Positions 46,597-55,464 of a DNA stretch of 64,000 nt are shown one piece after another (positions within the stretch are counted from its first letter, which is position 1; each line of letters starts with the position of its first letter). Origin of the DNA: Paraburkholderia caballeronis (GTDB taxonomy: Bacteria; Pseudomonadota; Gammaproteobacteria; Burkholderiales; Burkholderiaceae). A model generated the notes under the pieces. The model worked only from the letters and a program-made list of their open reading frames with translations. It searched no databases and was not told the origin of the DNA. A program made the position numbers and the translations under genes. The DNA lies in the NCBI RefSeq assembly GCF_900104845.1, contig NZ_FNSR01000001.1, positions 3,644,916 through 3,708,915 on the forward strand, read 5' to 3'.

Positions 46597-46929
46597 GCGT
46601 TCCTCTCGCACGGAATGAGCGGCGCGGCGCGATGTGCACGCGGCCTCCGCCGTACCCGTAGTTTGCGTTGCGAGCGGTTAAGCAAGGTCCGTGCGCACTG
46701 GCACGCGCGCTACGATGAAAACGGCATCGAACCTTGCACCGACTGAAAGGTTCGCGCCTCGCAAGCGGGCAAGGAACGCACCAATCCCGTGCGGACGCAC
46801 CGCCCGCTCCCCCCGCGCCCCGCCGTGCGCTTCACGGCGATGCGCACGCCCCTCAGGCTAAACTGCTGGCTTGCCTCCATTCAATCCGCCCTGCGGGGCC
46901 GCCGCGATGCCCCGCGCTCACAGCCATCG
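46597..46929. other. 333-nt divergent gap before the antiporter gene
   Basis: Between the EAL gene (minus) and the antiporter gene (plus). A less GC-rich stretch near 46655-46690 could carry promoters. No gene, repeat or clear operator is visible; the open frame that runs through it on the plus strand is a 5' extension of the antiporter frame without a good start. Confidence 0.45.
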
Positions 46930-48597
46930 ATGGACACCGTATTCACCGTTCTCATTCTGCTCCTCGCGGTCTCGCTCTCCGGCGTGATCGTGCGCCTCCT
47001 GCCCGTGAAGCTGCCGCTGCCGCTCGTGCAGATCGGCATCGGCGCGCTGATGACGTTCCCGCTCGTCAATCCGCACGTGACGTTCGATCCGGACCTCTTC
47101 ATGCTGCTGTTCATTCCGCCGCTGCTGTTCGCGGACGGCTGGCGGATTCCGAAGCGCGAGTTCTTCATGCAGCGGCGCGCGATCCTGATGCTCGCGCTGG
47201 GCCTCGTGCTGCTCACCGTCGTCGCGGTCGGCTACTTCGTGCACTGGCTGGTGCCGCAGATCTCGCTGCCGGTCGCGTTCGCGCTCGCGGCGGTGCTGTC
47301 GCCGACCGACGCGGTCGCGCTGTCCGGGATCGCCGGCAAGGACCGGCTGCCGCCGCAGTTGATGCACATCCTCGAAGGCGAGGCGCTGATGAACGACGCG
47401 TCCGGCCTCGTCGCGCTGAAGTTCGCGATCGCCGCCGCGCTGACCGGCGTGTTCTCGCTGCGCGAAGCGGCGCTGAGCTTCGTCGTGATCGCGGCGGGCG
47501 GCCTCGCGATCGGCGCGGCGATCGGCTGGGTGTTCAGCTTCGTGACCGCGCGCTTCCTGAACGGGGGCGACGACAGCGACCCCGCGCCCGGCGTCGTGAT
47601 GACGCTGCTGATTCCGTTCGCGTCGTACCTGCTCGCGGAGCACGTCGAGTGCTCGGGCATTCTCTCGGCGGTCGCGTCCGGGATGGCGATGAACTACATG
47701 AACGTCGCGCACCAGGGGCCGGTGTCGTCGCGCGTGCGCGCGGCCAGCACCTGGACGATGATCGAATTCGTGTTCAACGGGATGGTGTTCACGCTGCTCG
47801 GGCTGCAGTTCCCCGGCATTCTCGGCAAGGCGCTGCTCGACGCGCACCACACGAGCAACACGCAGATGGCGCTGCTGCTCGGCTACATCGGCGCGGTGCT
47901 GGTCGCGCTGTACGCGATGCGCTTCGGCTGGGTGTGGCTGCTGCGCTGGTTCGCGTCGCGCGGCGCGGCGCGGCACGGCGTGACGAACGCGGTGCCGGGG
48001 CTGCGCACCGTCGCGATCACGACCGTCGCCGGCGTGCGCGGCGCGGTGACGCTCGCCGGCGTGCTGTCGCTGCCGGTCGCGCTCGCGAACGGCACGCCGC
48101 TGCCAGGCCGCGACAGCGCGATCTTCATCGCGTCCGGCGTGATCCTCGCGTCGCTGCTGGTCGCGATCGTCGGGCTGCCGCTGCTGCTGCGCGGCGTCGG
48201 GCGCGGCGGGCAAACCCCGCATGCGGCCGAGGAGCGCAAGGCGCGGATTCTCGCCGCGCAGGCGGCGATCCGCGCGGTCGATGCGCTGCACGAGAAAGCG
48301 AGCGCCGATCTCGACGAATCGTCGGCGGCGTATGCGGCAGACGTGACCGCGCGCGTGATGGACCTGTACCGCCGCCGGCTCGCGACGCTCGACGACGACC
48401 ACGCGCGCAGCGGCCGCGCGCGCCTCGCGGAATCGCTGGAGCTGGAGATGCGGCTCGCGGCGATGCGCGCGGAACGCGCGACGTTGCTCGCGCTGCGCAA
48501 CGGCCAGAAGATCAACGACGAGACGATGAACAAGCTGGTGAGGGAGGTCGATCTGGCGGAGACGGCGTTGACCTCGCGCGGGAGGGCTCGGGGGTGA
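46930..48597 (+). CDS. Na+/H+ antiporter of the CPA1/NhaP type
   Basis: 555 residues: about twelve membrane helices to residue 430, then a long charged helical tail in the cytoplasm (about 435-555). VLSPTDAVALSGI and EGEALMNDASGLVALKFA contain the Asp-based ion site of CPA1 antiporters. The C-terminal tail (RKARILAAQAAIRAVDALHEKAS, LAESLELEMRLAAMRAERATLLALRNGQ) looks coiled-coil and may sense pH or hold partners. It exchanges Na+ or K+ for H+. The start at 46930 gives the first helix at once. Confidence 0.92.
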   Translation: MDTVFTVLILLLAVSLSGVIVRLLPVKLPLPLVQIGIGALMTFPLVNPHVTFDPDLFMLLFIPPLLFADGWRIPKREFFMQRRAILMLALGLVLLTVVAVGYFVHWLVPQISLPVAFALAAVLSPTDAVALSGIAGKDRLPPQLMHILEGEALMNDASGLVALKFAIAAALTGVFSLREAALSFVVIAAGGLAIGAAIGWVFSFVTARFLNGGDDSDPAPGVVMTLLIPFASYLLAEHVECSGILSAVASGMAMNYMNVAHQGPVSSRVRAASTWTMIEFVFNGMVFTLLGLQFPGILGKALLDAHHTSNTQMALLLGYIGAVLVALYAMRFGWVWLLRWFASRGAARHGVTNAVPGLRTVAITTVAGVRGAVTLAGVLSLPVALANGTPLPGRDSAIFIASGVILASLLVAIVGLPLLLRGVGRGGQTPHAAEERKARILAAQAAIRAVDALHEKASADLDESSAAYAADVTARVMDLYRRRLATLDDDHARSGRARLAESLELEMRLAAMRAERATLLALRNGQKINDETMNKLVREVDLAETALTSRGRARG

Positions 48598-48832
48598 TGC
48601 GCCGCGTCGGTTTCGGGCGGCGTTCGCGGTAACGCCAGGCGAATTCCGCACCTCGCCGGTCGGGACAGCCATTCGCCAACGCCCCGCCGTTCATCCGCTA
48701 CGCGCAGAGCGCATCGCGCGGGCAAGCGGGGCGACGTGACGGCACCCGAAAACGGCCACGCCTGCGGACGACATCACCGCCCTTTTGCGAACCACGCGCT
48801 CGCCTGGCCGCGCGCGGCGCGCACCCTTCGAC

Positions 48833-50134
48833 TCAAACCGCCGCCTGCTGCGCCGGCTTCCTGCGCAGCAGCGCATACAGGATGATCGCGCCGAACGTCG
48901 CGGTGCCGATCCCGCCGAGCGCAAACCCGCCGAGCTTCAGCGAGAAGTCGCCCGCGCCGAGCACCAGCGTCACCGCCGCGACGATCAGGTTGCGGTTGTC
49001 CGAGAAGTCCACCTTGTTGACGACCCAGATGCGCGCGCCGGTCACCGAGATCAGCCCGAACACGACGATCGACACGCCGCCGAGCACCGGTCCCGGAATC
49101 GTCTGGATCACCGCGCCGAACTTCGGCGAGAAGCCGAGCACGATCGCGATCAGCGCGGCGATCACGAACACGAGCGTCGAATAGATCTTCGTCACCGCCA
49201 TCACGCCGATGTTCTCCGCGTAAGTCGTGACGCCGGTGCCGCCCGCGAAGCCGGACACGACCGTCGCGATCCCGTCGCCGATGAACGCGCGGCCGATGTA
49301 GCGGTCGAGGTTGTGGCCGGTCATCGCGCTCACCGCCTTGATGTGGCCGAGGTTCTCCGCGACGAGGATCACCGCGATCGGCGCGAGCAGCGCCATCGCG
49401 TGCGGATCGAACACCGGCGCGCCGAAATGCGGCAGCCCGAACCATGCGGCATTGCCGACGATCGAGAAGTCGATCGGCCGGCCGAGGCCCATCCCGTTCG
49501 TGACGATCGCATAGATCGCATACGCGACCAGCAGGCCGACGAGGATCAGGAGCCGCTGCACCATCCCGCGCGTGAACACCGCGACGCCGCCGACGCACAG
49601 CACGGTGACGAGCGCCATCCACGAATCGAAGCTGGAGCCGCTCACGCCCTTCACCGCGATCGGCGCGAGGTTGAGCCCGATCACCGCGACGATCGAGCCG
49701 GTGACGACCGGCGGCATCAGCGTCTCGATCCACTTCGTGCCGACCGCCGACACGATCACGCCGATCAGCGCATACACGACGCCGCATGCGACGATGCCGC
49801 CGAGCGCGAGCGGAATGTTCGGATTCACGCCGTGTCCGCCATAGCCGGTAATCGCGATCACGAGGCCGATGAACGCGAAGCTCGACCCGAGATAACTCGG
49901 CACGCGCCCGCCGACGATCACGAAGAACAGCAGCGTGCCGATCCCCGACATGAAGATGCACAGGTTCGGGTCGAAGCCCATCAGGAGCGGCGCGAGCACC
50001 GTCGAGCCGAACATCGCGACGACGTGCTGCACGCCCATCGCGAACATCTGCGGCCACGGCAGCCGCTCGTCCGGCGCGACGACGCCGCCGGCGTTTCTCT
50101 GCGGCCGCCAGCGGGGGAAATAGGAATCTGACAT
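48833..50134 (-). CDS. NCS2 family nucleobase permease (UraA/RutG-like)
   Basis: 433 residues with the NCS2 fold of 14 helices. VQHVVAMFGSTVLAPLLMGFDP at the start, SSFAFIG, VAENLGHIKAVSAMTGHNLD with the substrate-binding Glu, and AGGTGVTTYAENIGVMAVTKIYS are diagnostic. The AENLGHIK form is closer to pyrimidine carriers of the RutG type than to xanthine carriers. It brings uracil or a related base in with protons. It stands alone; no rut or pyrimidine genes are near. Confidence 0.9.
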   Translation of the reverse strand: MSDSYFPRWRPQRNAGGVVAPDERLPWPQMFAMGVQHVVAMFGSTVLAPLLMGFDPNLCIFMSGIGTLLFFVIVGGRVPSYLGSSFAFIGLVIAITGYGGHGVNPNIPLALGGIVACGVVYALIGVIVSAVGTKWIETLMPPVVTGSIVAVIGLNLAPIAVKGVSGSSFDSWMALVTVLCVGGVAVFTRGMVQRLLILVGLLVAYAIYAIVTNGMGLGRPIDFSIVGNAAWFGLPHFGAPVFDPHAMALLAPIAVILVAENLGHIKAVSAMTGHNLDRYIGRAFIGDGIATVVSGFAGGTGVTTYAENIGVMAVTKIYSTLVFVIAALIAIVLGFSPKFGAVIQTIPGPVLGGVSIVVFGLISVTGARIWVVNKVDFSDNRNLIVAAVTLVLGAGDFSLKLGGFALGGIGTATFGAIILYALLRRKPAQQAAV

Positions 50135-50432
50135 CGCGGGGTTCTCCTCTTCGGCGTGGTCTGGTTGTGGTTATCGGCCGTCGCAGGCCCCGCCGGCAGC
50201 GGGCCGGGCGGAATGCGATGACCTGAATCACGCGCGAGTGTACGGAGAGCAAAACCCGGTGGCAAGCAACGGAAAACCAGAATCTCGATCAAATTCTGTC
50301 GTCGATAACGGGCCGATTAAGACATTTCCTATACGTGCGTACGCAACGCAGCCGTTAGACTGGCCCCTCTGCGTAACCCCACGACTGGTTGCGCAGAGGT
50401 TGTAAGTTGTAGTTGTAAAACTCTCCGACTTC
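50135..50432. other. intergenic region with the 5' part of a possible small RNA
   Basis: 298 nt between the NCS2 gene and the terminator at 50433. A hairpin CCTCTGCG (50366-50373) with CGCAGAGG (50392-50399) is clear. Both neighbouring genes are on the minus strand, while this hairpin is followed by a plus-strand terminator. Confidence 0.5.
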
Positions 50433-50469
50433 CCGCTCATGTCCCCTCGGCTTGAGCGGTTTTTTTTTT
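50355..50469 (+). ncRNA. candidate orphan small RNA
   Basis: A -10-like TAGACT at 50355-50360, an 8-bp hairpin at 50366-50399, a U-rich single-stranded piece with three TTGTA units (50399-50417), and an intrinsic terminator at 50433-50469 on the plus strand, where no plus-strand gene exists for kilobases on either side. The terminator loop contains TCCCCTC, complementary to Shine-Dalgarno-like GAGGGGA. I find no good -35, and it is not 6S, 4.5S or tmRNA by pattern. Prediction only. Confidence 0.4.
50433..50469 (+). terminator. plus-strand intrinsic terminator with no upstream plus-strand gene
   Basis: Stem CCGCTCA (50433-50439) with TGAGCGG (50453-50459) and ten T residues at 50460-50469. 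On the minus strand the run would be A, so it cannot end the DUF2239 transcript. Confidence 0.8.
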
Positions 50470-50497
50470 GGGCGGTCCGGAATACGCGCGTCGTCGA

Positions 50498-51160
50498 TCA
50501 GGCGTCGGCCGGCCGCGGCGACATCGCCAGCTCGTCGTCGCCGAACGCGGCCGCCGCGAGTTCCCGCGCATAGTCGCGCACGCCGTGCGGCCACTCCGCG
50601 TTCGCCGCGTCGAAGCGCTCGCGCTCGCCCGCATACAGCGCGCGCAACGCGTCCTCGTAACCGGGCAGTTCGAGCGCGAGCGCAAGCATGAAGCGATGCA
50701 CCGTTTCCTGCGCCGCCTTCACGCGTTCCTTCGCGTTCTCGACCTCGCGCGCCCCATCGACGAGACGCCGCAGCGTCACCGACGCGCCGCCCGGCTGCAT
50801 GGCCAGCCAGTCCCAGTGGCGCGGCAGCAGCGTCACCTCGCGCGCGACGACGCCCAGCTTCGGGCGGCCGCGGCCGCGCGGCGGATCGACCGCCAAGCCT
50901 GCCAGGCCCGCCGTGTTCCCGAGGCCCGACGCGTTCGAGGGATTGCCGTCCGCCCCCTCGACAACCGCGAGCTGCGCGGCCAGTTGTTCGATCGACAGGC
51001 GCGGATCGAACCGCAACGTCCGGGCGTCCCGGTCATCGAATATCAGAATCGTCGCGGCCTCGCCGCGCGCCACTGCCTGTTTCACCCTTTCGGCGACTGC
51101 GGCGGGCAAACCCCGCGCGATCAGCCGCGTTCCTGCGAATACCGTGCATTGCTTCGTCAT
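50498..51160 (-). CDS. DUF2239 family protein
   Basis: 220 residues. The N-terminal half is beta-rich (CTVFAGTRLIARG, ATILIFDDRDARTLRFD). The C-terminal half begins with the diagnostic RGRGRPKLGVVAREVTLLPRHWDWLAMQPGGAS, a family signature of DUF2239, then helices. RGRPKLGV resembles an AT-hook-like DNA contact followed by a short helix-turn-helix-like element, so a DNA-binding role is possible but unproved. It lies 75 nt behind the gentisate transporter gene. Confidence 0.88.
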   Translation of the reverse strand: MTKQCTVFAGTRLIARGLPAAVAERVKQAVARGEAATILIFDDRDARTLRFDPRLSIEQLAAQLAVVEGADGNPSNASGLGNTAGLAGLAVDPPRGRGRPKLGVVAREVTLLPRHWDWLAMQPGGASVTLRRLVDGAREVENAKERVKAAQETVHRFMLALALELPGYEDALRALYAGERERFDAANAEWPHGVRDYARELAAAAFGDDELAMSPRPADA

Positions 51161-51235
51161 GATTCACTTGCTGGGCGAACGCCGGGCAATCCCGGCTCAT
51201 CCGCTGTACTGTCCTGCCGTCCATGCACGCGCCGC

Positions 51236-52600
51236 CTATGGCCCCGCGAGGCCCGCTGCCTGCATGGATGACGCCCTTTTCGCGCGGTGCCAACCCAGCA
51301 CCGCCATCGACAGGCCCGCGATCACGGCCGGCACGCCGACGACGAAGAACAGCGCCGACAGCGTCAGCCCCATCGTCAACATCGCGCCGCCCGCCAGCGA
51401 GCCCACCACCGAACCCATCCGGCCGATGCCGTTCGCCCAGCTCACGCCGGTCGCACGACAATCGGTCGGGTAAAACGCCGCGGACAGCGCGTTCGCGCCG
51501 ACCTGCGATCCCGATACGCAGAAACCCGCGGCGAACACCGCGAGCGCCGCGAGCCACGGCGACGCGGCAAGGCTGCCGATCGCCGCGACGAATACGCCCG
51601 CCGCCGCATAACTGAGCGCGAGCACGTAATGCGGATTGAAGCGGTCCATCAGCCAGCCCAGCACGATCGCGCCGAGCGTGCCGCCGACCTGGAACATCGC
51701 GGTCACGAGCGCCGCCGTGCGCAGCGACGCGCCGGTGCCGCGCAGCAGCGTCGGCAGCCAGCTCGACAGCAGATAGATCACCAGCAGGCTCATGAAAAAC
51801 GCGAGCCACAGCAGCAGCGTGCCGCGCAGCAGGTCCGGCCTGAACAGCCGCGCGACCGGCGATCCCGATGCCGCGCCGTTCGGCGTCGCGAAGGTCGCGA
51901 ACGTTGCGGTCGCCAGCATCGGCTCCGGCGCGATGCGCGCGAGCGTCGCCGCGATCCGGTCGCGCGCGCCGCCTTGCGTCACGAGGTAGCGCACCGACTC
52001 GGGCAGACGCCACACGAGCACCGGCACCAGCACGAGCGGCGCGACGCCGCCCGCGAGCAGCACCGAGCGCCAGCCGAACTCCTCGATCAGTGCGGCCGCA
52101 ACGAAGCCGCCGAGCGCGGAGCCGATCGTGAAGCCGCAGAACATCGTCGTCACCAGAAACGAGCGGCGCGACGCCGGGCAATATTCGGACGTCAGCGTGA
52201 TCGCATTCGGCATCGCGCCGCCGAGGCCGAGGCCGGTCAGAAAGCGCAGTGCGATCAGCCACGACAGCGACGGCGAAAACGCGGACGCGACGCTCGCGAT
52301 GCCAAAGCCGCTGACGCACCACAACAGCAGGCGCTTGCGCCCGATGCGGTCGCCGAACGGCCCGAACAGCAGCGCGCCGGCCATCAGGCCCGCGAGGCCC
52401 GCGCCGAACACCGAGCCGAGCTGCGACGGCGCAAGCTGCCAGTGCGTGCGGATCACCGGCGCGATGAAGCCGATCGCGGCGGTGTCGAATCCGTCGATCG
52501 CGACGATCAGAAAGCACAGCACGATGATCGCCGCCTGAAAGCGCGACACGCGCTGGCGGTCGATGAATGCGGTCACGTCGATGGACGGTTGGTTGGTCAT
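51236..52600 (-). CDS. mhbT: MFS aromatic acid:H+ symporter (3-hydroxybenzoate/gentisate transporter)
   Basis: 454 residues, twelve helices, of the AAHS family. The conserved DGFDTAAIGFIAPVI in helix 1 and FGPFGDRIGRKRLLL between helices 2 and 3 are diagnostic for aromatic acid carriers such as BenK, PcaK and MhbT. It is the last gene of a minus-strand run that encodes the whole gentisate route, so 3-hydroxybenzoate or gentisate uptake is the likely role. It starts 75 nt after the hydroxylase stop. Confidence 0.9.
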   Translation of the reverse strand: MTNQPSIDVTAFIDRQRVSRFQAAIIVLCFLIVAIDGFDTAAIGFIAPVIRTHWQLAPSQLGSVFGAGLAGLMAGALLFGPFGDRIGRKRLLLWCVSGFGIASVASAFSPSLSWLIALRFLTGLGLGGAMPNAITLTSEYCPASRRSFLVTTMFCGFTIGSALGGFVAAALIEEFGWRSVLLAGGVAPLVLVPVLVWRLPESVRYLVTQGGARDRIAATLARIAPEPMLATATFATFATPNGAASGSPVARLFRPDLLRGTLLLWLAFFMSLLVIYLLSSWLPTLLRGTGASLRTAALVTAMFQVGGTLGAIVLGWLMDRFNPHYVLALSYAAAGVFVAAIGSLAASPWLAALAVFAAGFCVSGSQVGANALSAAFYPTDCRATGVSWANGIGRMGSVVGSLAGGAMLTMGLTLSALFFVVGVPAVIAGLSMAVLGWHRAKRASSMQAAGLAGP

Positions 52601-52675
52601 GTCTCCTCCGAGGGCTTTGGTTTCGTTATTGGATGAAAGACGCGCGGCCGGCTCGCGCCGCCGCGCGCGCTTTTG

Positions 52676-53884
52676 TCAAGCCACTCCGTTCAGCGCGTCT
52701 TCCGCGCGCCAACCGTACAGCCACTGCAGCGAGTCGTAAAACTGCTCCTGCGTGCGGCCGACCCACAGCGAATTGCGCACCAGCCGCTCGACGCCCTTCG
52801 CGTGATAGACCCGCCCCATCTCGCGCGCCGAATACAGCACGCGCGCGGTGCGCGGAATGCGCGCCTTTTCGTACAGCGCGAACGCCGCCTCGAAGTCGCC
52901 GTCGGCCGCGTCGTAGGCCGCGCCAAGCGTGACCGCGTCCTCCAGCGCCTGGCACGCGCCTTGTGCCAGGTACTGGGTCATCGGATGCGCGGCGTCGCCG
53001 AGGATCGTCGCGCGGCCGAAGCTCCAGCGTTCGACCGGATCGCGGTCGGCCGTCGCCCAGCGCCGCCACGACGTCGGCCGGTCGAGCATCTGGTGCGGCA
53101 GCGAATGGATGCCGTCGAAGTACGACAGCACCTCCTCCTTGCTGCCGTCGCGCACGCCCCACTGCTCCTTTTCGCGGCTGTGGAACGTGACGACCAGGTT
53201 GTACTGGCGTCCGCCGCGCAGCGGATAGTGGACGAGGTGGCAATGCGGGCCGGCCCAGACGACCGGCGCGTTGATCTGCAGGTCGGTCGGCATGTTCTCG
53301 ACGTCGACGACCGCGCGATAAACGACGTGCCCGGTCACGCGCGCCTCGTCGCCGATCAGCGCCGCGCGCACCGCCGACTTCACGCCATCGCAGCCGATCA
53401 CCGCGTCCGCGCGGTACTGTTCGCCGCGCTGGTCGGTGACGGTCACGCCGCGCTCGTCCTGCACGAAGCCGGTGATCTGCGTGCTCGTGCGGAACTGGAT
53501 CAGCGGGTTCTGTTTCACCGCTTCGAGGATCGACAGATGGATGTCCGCGCGATGGATCACCGCGTACGGATTGCCGAAACGCTCGCGATAGCGCGGGCCG
53601 GTCTCGATGCGCACGATCTCGTGCGCATCGACCGCATCCATCAGCTTGATCCAGTCGGTGAACACCGCACGGCCGCGCGCGGCCTCGCCGACGCCGAGCG
53701 CATCGAGCGCGTTGAACGCGTTCGCGCCGAGCTGGATGCCCGCGCCGATCTCCGCGATCTGCTCCGCCTGCTCCAGCAGCAGCACCTGCACGCCACGGCG
53801 CGCAAGCGCCAGCGAGGCGGCCAGCCCGCCGATTCCGCCGCCGGCCACGATCACGTTGCGGCGCGCGTCTTTCTTCTGGTTCAT
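52676..53884 (-). CDS. mhbM: 3-hydroxybenzoate 6-hydroxylase (FAD monooxygenase)
   Basis: 402 residues of the group A flavin hydroxylases: FAD motif GGGIGGLAASLALARRG near the start, the DG motif (GCDGVKSAVRA) and the GD motif (ILGDAAHPMTQYLAQGACQALEDA). It turns 3-hydroxybenzoate into gentisate with NADH and oxygen. The surrounding genes process gentisate, which supports this substrate over salicylate. The start at 53884 lies 22 nt after the isomerase stop. Confidence 0.92.
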   Translation of the reverse strand: MNQKKDARRNVIVAGGGIGGLAASLALARRGVQVLLLEQAEQIAEIGAGIQLGANAFNALDALGVGEAARGRAVFTDWIKLMDAVDAHEIVRIETGPRYRERFGNPYAVIHRADIHLSILEAVKQNPLIQFRTSTQITGFVQDERGVTVTDQRGEQYRADAVIGCDGVKSAVRAALIGDEARVTGHVVYRAVVDVENMPTDLQINAPVVWAGPHCHLVHYPLRGGRQYNLVVTFHSREKEQWGVRDGSKEEVLSYFDGIHSLPHQMLDRPTSWRRWATADRDPVERWSFGRATILGDAAHPMTQYLAQGACQALEDAVTLGAAYDAADGDFEAAFALYEKARIPRTARVLYSAREMGRVYHAKGVERLVRNSLWVGRTQEQFYDSLQWLYGWRAEDALNGVA

Positions 53885-53906
53885 CGTTGTGTCCCCCCGG
53901 TTCTCA

Positions 53907-54557
53907 TCACGCCGCGTAGTCGGGCTGGCGCTGTGGTTGCGCACGCACGAATGCCGGATGCTCGTCCGCGTGCCGGTAGACCGCGAGCGAGCGCGCATAC
54001 GGCGTGAGATCGCAGCCCATGCGCTGCGCGTTCGCGATCTGCGGCACGAGGCAGCAGTCCGCGAGCGTCGGCTGCGCGCCAAAGCACCACGGGCCGCCGT
54101 GTTCGCGCGCCGCGCGCACGAGCAGCCGCTCGACGCCCGCCATCCCGTCCGCGACCCAGTGCCGGTACCATGCGTCCTTTTGTTGCGTTGACAACGTGAT
54201 TTCGTCCTGGAGGTAGCGTAACACGCGCAGGTTATTGACCGGGTGAATGTCACAGGCGATCAGATACGACAGTTCCAGCACGCGGGCGCGTAATTCGGGG
54301 TCGGACGGAATCAGGCGCGGCTCCGGATGGCGCGCGTCGAGCCAGTCGACGATCGCAAGCGACTGGCCCAGCGTGAATTCGCCGTCCACCAGCGCCGGCA
54401 CCGACGCGGACGGATTCACGTCCGCCACGTATTGCCCGTCGCGATGCTCGCCGGTGCGGATGTTCACCGGCAGGTACGTGTAGTCGAGCCCCTTGAGCGC
54501 GAGCGCGATACGCACGCGATACGACGTCGAACTGTTGAAGAAGCTGTAGAGCTGCAC
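53907..54557 (-). CDS. maiA: maleylpyruvate isomerase, glutathione S-transferase zeta type
   Basis: 216 residues: thioredoxin-like N-terminal domain (QLYSFFNSSTSYRVRIALALKGLDY; the SSxSxRVRIAL glutathione loop), NPSASVPALVDG, then the helical domain with TLADCCLVPQIANAQRMG. It turns maleylpyruvate into fumarylpyruvate with glutathione. The GTG start at 54557 is set by GAGGAGG 8 nt upstream; no ATG is available near. Only 26 nt separate it from the hydrolase gene. Confidence 0.92.
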   Translation of the reverse strand: MQLYSFFNSSTSYRVRIALALKGLDYTYLPVNIRTGEHRDGQYVADVNPSASVPALVDGEFTLGQSLAIVDWLDARHPEPRLIPSDPELRARVLELSYLIACDIHPVNNLRVLRYLQDEITLSTQQKDAWYRHWVADGMAGVERLLVRAAREHGGPWCFGAQPTLADCCLVPQIANAQRMGCDLTPYARSLAVYRHADEHPAFVRAQPQRQPDYAA

Positions 54558-54583
54558 GATTGGACCTCCTCGTTCGGCGCGCG

Positions 54584-55282
54584 TCAGACCACGCGGACCG
54601 TCAGTTCGCCGAGGCGCTCGACGCCGACGGCCATCGTCTCGCCCGCCTTCACCGGGCCGACGCCTTCGGGCGTGCCGGTGAAGATCACGTCGCCCGGTTC
54701 GAGGCGGAAGAACTTCGACAGGTACGCGACCGTCTCCGCGACCGACCAGATCAGGTGCGACACGTCGCTCTTCTGCTTCGTCTCGCCGTTCACGGTGAGC
54801 CACAGGCCGGCCTGCTCGAAGTGGCCGACGTCGCTCGCGCGGTGGATCGGACCGATCGGCGCGGAGCGGTCGAACGCCTTGCCGATCTCCCACGGACGGC
54901 CCATCTCGCGCATCTTCATCTGCAGGTCGCGGCGCGTCATGTCGAGACCGACCGCGTAACCCCACACGTAATCGAGCGCGTTTTCGAGCGGAATGTCCGC
55001 GCCGCTCCTGCCGATCACCGCGACCAGTTCGGCCTCGTAGTGGTAGTTCTGGGTCTGCGCCGGATATGCGAGTTCGAGCGTTTCGCCGTAGGCGACCGGC
55101 ACGACCGCGTCGCCCGGCTTGCAGAAGAAGAACGGCGGCTCGCGGTCCGGATCGAAGCCCATCTCGCGCGCGTGCGCCGCGTAGTTGCGGCCGACGCAGT
55201 ACACGCGGCGCACCGCGAATTGATCGCCGCTGCCGGCGACCGGAACGGCGACGGGCGCCTCGGGGGTGAAGACAAAAGCCAT
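54584..55282 (-). CDS. fumarylpyruvate hydrolase (FAH family)
   Basis: 232 residues of the fumarylacetoacetate hydrolase fold: YCVGRNYAAHAREMG, FFFCKPGDAVVP, NYHYEAELVAVIGRSG with the metal-binding Glu pair, and IFTGTPEGVGPVKAGETM. It splits fumarylpyruvate to fumarate and pyruvate, the last step of the route. It sits between the dioxygenase and isomerase genes. An AGGG 10 nt upstream serves the ATG at 55282. Confidence 0.93.
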   Translation of the reverse strand: MAFVFTPEAPVAVPVAGSGDQFAVRRVYCVGRNYAAHAREMGFDPDREPPFFFCKPGDAVVPVAYGETLELAYPAQTQNYHYEAELVAVIGRSGADIPLENALDYVWGYAVGLDMTRRDLQMKMREMGRPWEIGKAFDRSAPIGPIHRASDVGHFEQAGLWLTVNGETKQKSDVSHLIWSVAETVAYLSKFFRLEPGDVIFTGTPEGVGPVKAGETMAVGVERLGELTVRVV

Positions 55283-55464
55283 ATCGATGTAACCCTGGTT
55301 CGGGGGAACGAGCCGTGGCGCAGCCACGGGATGAAATTCACGGGAAGAGTCCGGAAGGGGCCGGACTGGCCGGGCGCCGGAGCGGCGCCGCGGCAGTGCG
55401 CCCAACGCCTGACGCGTCCGGCGCACGACGCGCACGACGCGAACGACGACGAACGACGCGCGCG
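55283..55464. other. 182-nt gap inside the gentisate operon
   Basis: Between the dioxygenase stop and the hydrolase start. It holds a hairpin (AGTCCGG at 55348-55354 with CCGGACT at 55361-55367) and a CGCACGACG/CGAACGACG repeat tract (55420-55463). No gene is supported. A gap of this size in an otherwise tight operon may mark RNA processing or an internal promoter. Confidence 0.5.

Noticed and set aside
43654..46746. A 1030-codon plus-strand frame spanning the end of the ferredoxin oxidoreductase gene and the EAL gene
   Set aside because: It is out of frame with one real gene and antisense to the other, and is extremely Arg-rich without any motif.
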